A stretch of 6,778 nt of DNA from Clostridium sp. (GTDB lineage: Bacteria > Bacillota > Clostridia > Clostridiales > Clostridiaceae). Positions 4,711 to 6,778 of the stretch are shown here, piece by piece. Where the stretch lies: positions 1 through 6,778 of the forward strand of contig DPOH01000079.1 in NCBI GenBank assembly GCA_003539755.1. Direction: 5' to 3'. The translations under genes and the position numbers were made by a program. Numbering within the stretch: the first letter of the stretch is position 1; every line of letters begins with the position of its first letter. Below the pieces are notes generated by a model. The model searched no databases, was not told where the DNA came from, and saw nothing but the letters and a program-made list of their open reading frames with translations.

Positions 4711-6612
4711 TTACCATGGCTGAGCGTCAGATGGCATTCTGAAATCTCCTCTTGGGCTTAAAGAAATACTTCCTACTTTTGGTCCATCAGGAAGGGCGCT
4801 TCTCTTAAACTGCTGAGTAAAAAATCTATACATGAATTTATCAAGCCATTTTTTTATTTCTTCTTCACTATATTCATTTTTAAAAGCTGCCTTTGCTAAA
4901 AATTCAATTCTTTCTTTTGCAGAGCCGTTTTTTATAAAGTGATATAAGAAGAAATCATGAAGTTCATAAGGACCGACGATATCTTCAGTTTTTTGTGCTA
5001 TTTCACCCTTATCATCTTTAGGTAGAAGCTCAGGACTTACTGGAGTATCTAATATATCCATAAGAGTATCGCTTACTATTTTATTAGATTCATTTTGAGC
5101 AACATATTTTACAAGATATCTAACTAAAGTTTTTGGAATAGAAGGATTAACTGAATACATAGACATATGGTCGCCGTTATATGTACACCAGCCAAGTGCA
5201 AGTTCTGACAAGTCTCCTGTACCTATTAGTAATCCGCCTTCTTTATTGGCTAAATCCATTAATATTTGTGTTCTTTCTCTAGCTTGAACATTCTCGTATG
5301 TAACATCATGAATATCTTTATCGTGACCAATATCTTCAAAGTGCTGAAGTGATGCTTTTACAATATTTATTTCTCTAAGGTCTGTACCAAGTTCTTTACA
5401 TAAATCTAAAGCATTGTTATATGTTCTATCAGTTGTTCCAAAACCAGGCATAGTTATTGTAATTATATTTTTTCTATCTAAACCTAAAAGCTCAAAAGTT
5501 TTTACTATTACTAGTAGTGCCAAGGTAGAATCCAGTCCTCCTGAAATTCCAACCACAGCTTTATTTAAATGTGTGTGTTCTAATCTTTTTGCTAAACTTG
5601 AAGCTTGAATATTAAATATTTCTCTGCATCTTATATCTCTTTCATGTTCGTTTGATGGAACAAAAGGATGCTTATCTATATATCTATCAAAGTTTTTTAT
5701 TTCATTAGTACTAAATTCAAAGTTTATGAAACTAGGTTTCTTATTTTTGTTAATAAGATTTGAAGAATCTCTGAAGCTTAAGTTTTTCATTCTTTCAGAC
5801 TTTAATCTAAAGACATCAACGTAGCTGTATATAACTTCATTATCTCTTTGGAATCTTTGATTTTCTTTAAGCATAGATCCATTTTCGCTTATTAATAAAT
5901 GTCCACTGAATAAAACATCTGTAGTGGATTCATGAACACCAGCAGAAGAATAAACATAGCTACACATTGTTCTTGCACTTTGATTAGAGATTAAGCTTCT
6001 TCTATAATCAGCCTTGCTTACAAGTTCATTTGATGCAGATAGGTTTCCTATTATATGTGCACCCATTAATGATAAATATGAACTTGGAGGAACTGTAACC
6101 CATAAGTCTTCGCATATTTCAAATCCAAATTTGGCAATATTAGAAGAGAAAATTAAATTTGTTCCAAAAGGTATATTTTTTTGGAATGGCAAATCAAGGG
6201 TATCATCTTGAATATTAACACCTTCAGTAAACCAACGTTTTTCATAAAATTCACTATAATTAGGTATAAAGGATTTTGGAACTATTCCTAAAACAGTTCC
6301 TTTAAATAATATTACAGCACAATTATAGAGAATGCTTCCTTTTAAAATAGGAGCACCTACTGCAATTAGCATATCTTTTTCTTTGGTTTTTTCAGCTATT
6401 TCTTTAATACCACCTACAGCTTTCTTTAAAAGATGATCTTGAAGAAATAAATCTCCACATGTATAAGATGTTATTGCAAGTTCGGGGAAAACGATAAATT
6501 TGCTGTCTTTTTTTTCAGCATCATTTATACATTTCAGTATATTAAGGACATTGTAATCTACATCACTTACTCTTGAGACAGGGCATGCAGATGCGACTTT
6601 GATAAAATCCAT
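4711..6612 (-). CDS. nadE: Glutamine-dependent NAD+ synthetase
   Basis: This 633-residue cytoplasmic enzyme makes NAD+ from nicotinic acid adenine dinucleotide (deamido-NAD+), ATP and glutamine, the last step of NAD synthesis. The N-terminal nitrilase-fold glutaminase (about 1-290) carries the catalytic triad E44 (FPEL), K113 (VPKSF) and C167 (FEICEDLW). The C-terminal synthetase domain (about 325-633) has the ATP pyrophosphatase loop SGGLDST (357-363), GTGDLSELALGW (464-475) and the NaAD/ATP-contacting stretch ending in NPSIPKT (489-495). The length fits the two-domain family (about 630-680), as in M. tuberculosis NadE, and ammonia is expected to travel by an internal tunnel. AGGAG (6620-6624 on the - strand) sits seven bases before the ATG. 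The gene is monocistronic here, with its own promoter and terminator, and nothing looks damaged. Confidence 0.96.
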   Translation of the reverse strand: MDFIKVASACPVSRVSDVDYNVLNILKCINDAEKKDSKFIVFPELAITSYTCGDLFLQDHLLKKAVGGIKEIAEKTKEKDMLIAVGAPILKGSILYNCAVILFKGTVLGIVPKSFIPNYSEFYEKRWFTEGVNIQDDTLDLPFQKNIPFGTNLIFSSNIAKFGFEICEDLWVTVPPSSYLSLMGAHIIGNLSASNELVSKADYRRSLISNQSARTMCSYVYSSAGVHESTTDVLFSGHLLISENGSMLKENQRFQRDNEVIYSYVDVFRLKSERMKNLSFRDSSNLINKNKKPSFINFEFSTNEIKNFDRYIDKHPFVPSNEHERDIRCREIFNIQASSLAKRLEHTHLNKAVVGISGGLDSTLALLVIVKTFELLGLDRKNIITITMPGFGTTDRTYNNALDLCKELGTDLREINIVKASLQHFEDIGHDKDIHDVTYENVQARERTQILMDLANKEGGLLIGTGDLSELALGWCTYNGDHMSMYSVNPSIPKTLVRYLVKYVAQNESNKIVSDTLMDILDTPVSPELLPKDDKGEIAQKTEDIVGPYELHDFFLYHFIKNGSAKERIEFLAKAAFKNEYSEEEIKKWLDKFMYRFFTQQFKRSALPDGPKVGSISLSPRGDFRMPSDAQPW

Positions 6613-6663
6613 TGTATCACTCCTTTATTTATTGATTTATATATATTTTTTGAATAATAAAAA

Positions 6664-6702
6664 AATATATCCTGTCTTATATAGGATAAGATATATATCT
6701 AT
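6664..6702. repeat. Overlapping dyads in the nadE leader
   Basis: Several inverted repeats overlap: TATCCT (6668-6673) with AGGATA (6683-6688), CTTAT (6676-6680) with ATAAG (6686-6690), and the 12-base palindrome AGATATATATCT (6689-6700). The first two share bases and cannot form together. They lie just downstream of the predicted nadE transcript start, so they could be an operator or small alternating hairpins. No known riboswitch class is recognised. Confidence 0.4.
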
Positions 6703-6709
6703 AGATTTT

Positions 6710-6738
6710 ATAGTAATATTTTTATTAATTACCGTCAA
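6710..6738 (-). promoter_or_regulatory. Candidate nadE promoter
   Basis: On the - strand TTGACG (6733-6738, five of six -35 bases) is followed after 17 bases by TACTAT (6710-6715, four of six -10 bases). An alternative -10, TATAAA (6707-6712), would need a 20-base spacer. Transcription would start near 6703 and leave a leader of about 90 bases before the ATG. Confidence 0.55.
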
Positions 6739-6778
6739 CAATTTGAAATTTCCATAATAATGAAAGAAAAAAGAAGAT

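Noticed and set aside
5414..6211. Two + strand open frames (5414-5608 and 6014-6211) antisense to nadE
   Set aside because: They lie opposite conserved catalytic regions of nadE and are by-products of its codon usage; no family is recognised.
6760..6778. ATG at the right edge that could begin a divergent gene
   Set aside because: Only six codons are visible and no ribosome binding site precedes the ATG, so it cannot be supported.

Overview
The window looks like ordinary chromosome from a low-GC, AT-rich anaerobic Firmicute, most likely Clostridium sensu stricto. That is inferred from A/T-ending codons, strong GGAGG-type ribosome binding sites, AT-rich intergenic DNA with U-tailed hairpin terminators, and the kinds of protein present. 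No tRNA, rRNA, CRISPR array, insertion sequence or phage gene was seen.

Layout. Positions 1-354 hold no convincing gene: a possible eroded coding tail (3-152), then very AT-rich DNA with an inverted repeat and a likely promoter. A complete ABC exporter half-transporter follows (355-2061, +) and ends at a strong hairpin terminator. Next is a compact two-gene thioredoxin unit on the + strand. It holds a small thioredoxin with the unusual active site WCMPC (2211-2525) and, 11 bases later, a thioredoxin-reductase-like flavoprotein (2537-3412). A hairpin at 3414-3443 can stop transcription from both sides, because the next gene converges on it: a branched-chain aminotransferase, ilvE (3459-4487, -). 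Behind it, on the same strand but with its own terminator, is glutamine-dependent NAD+ synthetase, nadE (4711-6612, -), with a promoter and a roughly 90-base leader at the right edge.

Function. The ABC exporter, ilvE and nadE are standard single-gene units with all key catalytic residues visible. They give no sign of acting together, beyond nadE and the thioredoxin unit both touching redox metabolism. The noteworthy part is the thioredoxin pair. The reductase keeps both FAD motifs and the CATC redox pair. In the domain that normally binds NADPH, however, the glycine-rich loop reads SYSKSG, and the basic motif that recognises the NADPH phosphate is gone. This is the pattern of the ferredoxin-dependent flavin thioredoxin reductases (FFTR), so the pair probably draws electrons from reduced ferredoxin rather than NADPH. 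The thioredoxin beside it is also altered around its active site, which suggests a dedicated partner.

Regulation visible in the sequence is limited to candidate promoters for all four transcription units, a CodY-box-like site (11 of 15 matches) over the putative ilvE -35, and a dyad-rich nadE leader. Nothing here looks like a wholly new system. The ferredoxin-type thioredoxin module is the best target for follow-up.
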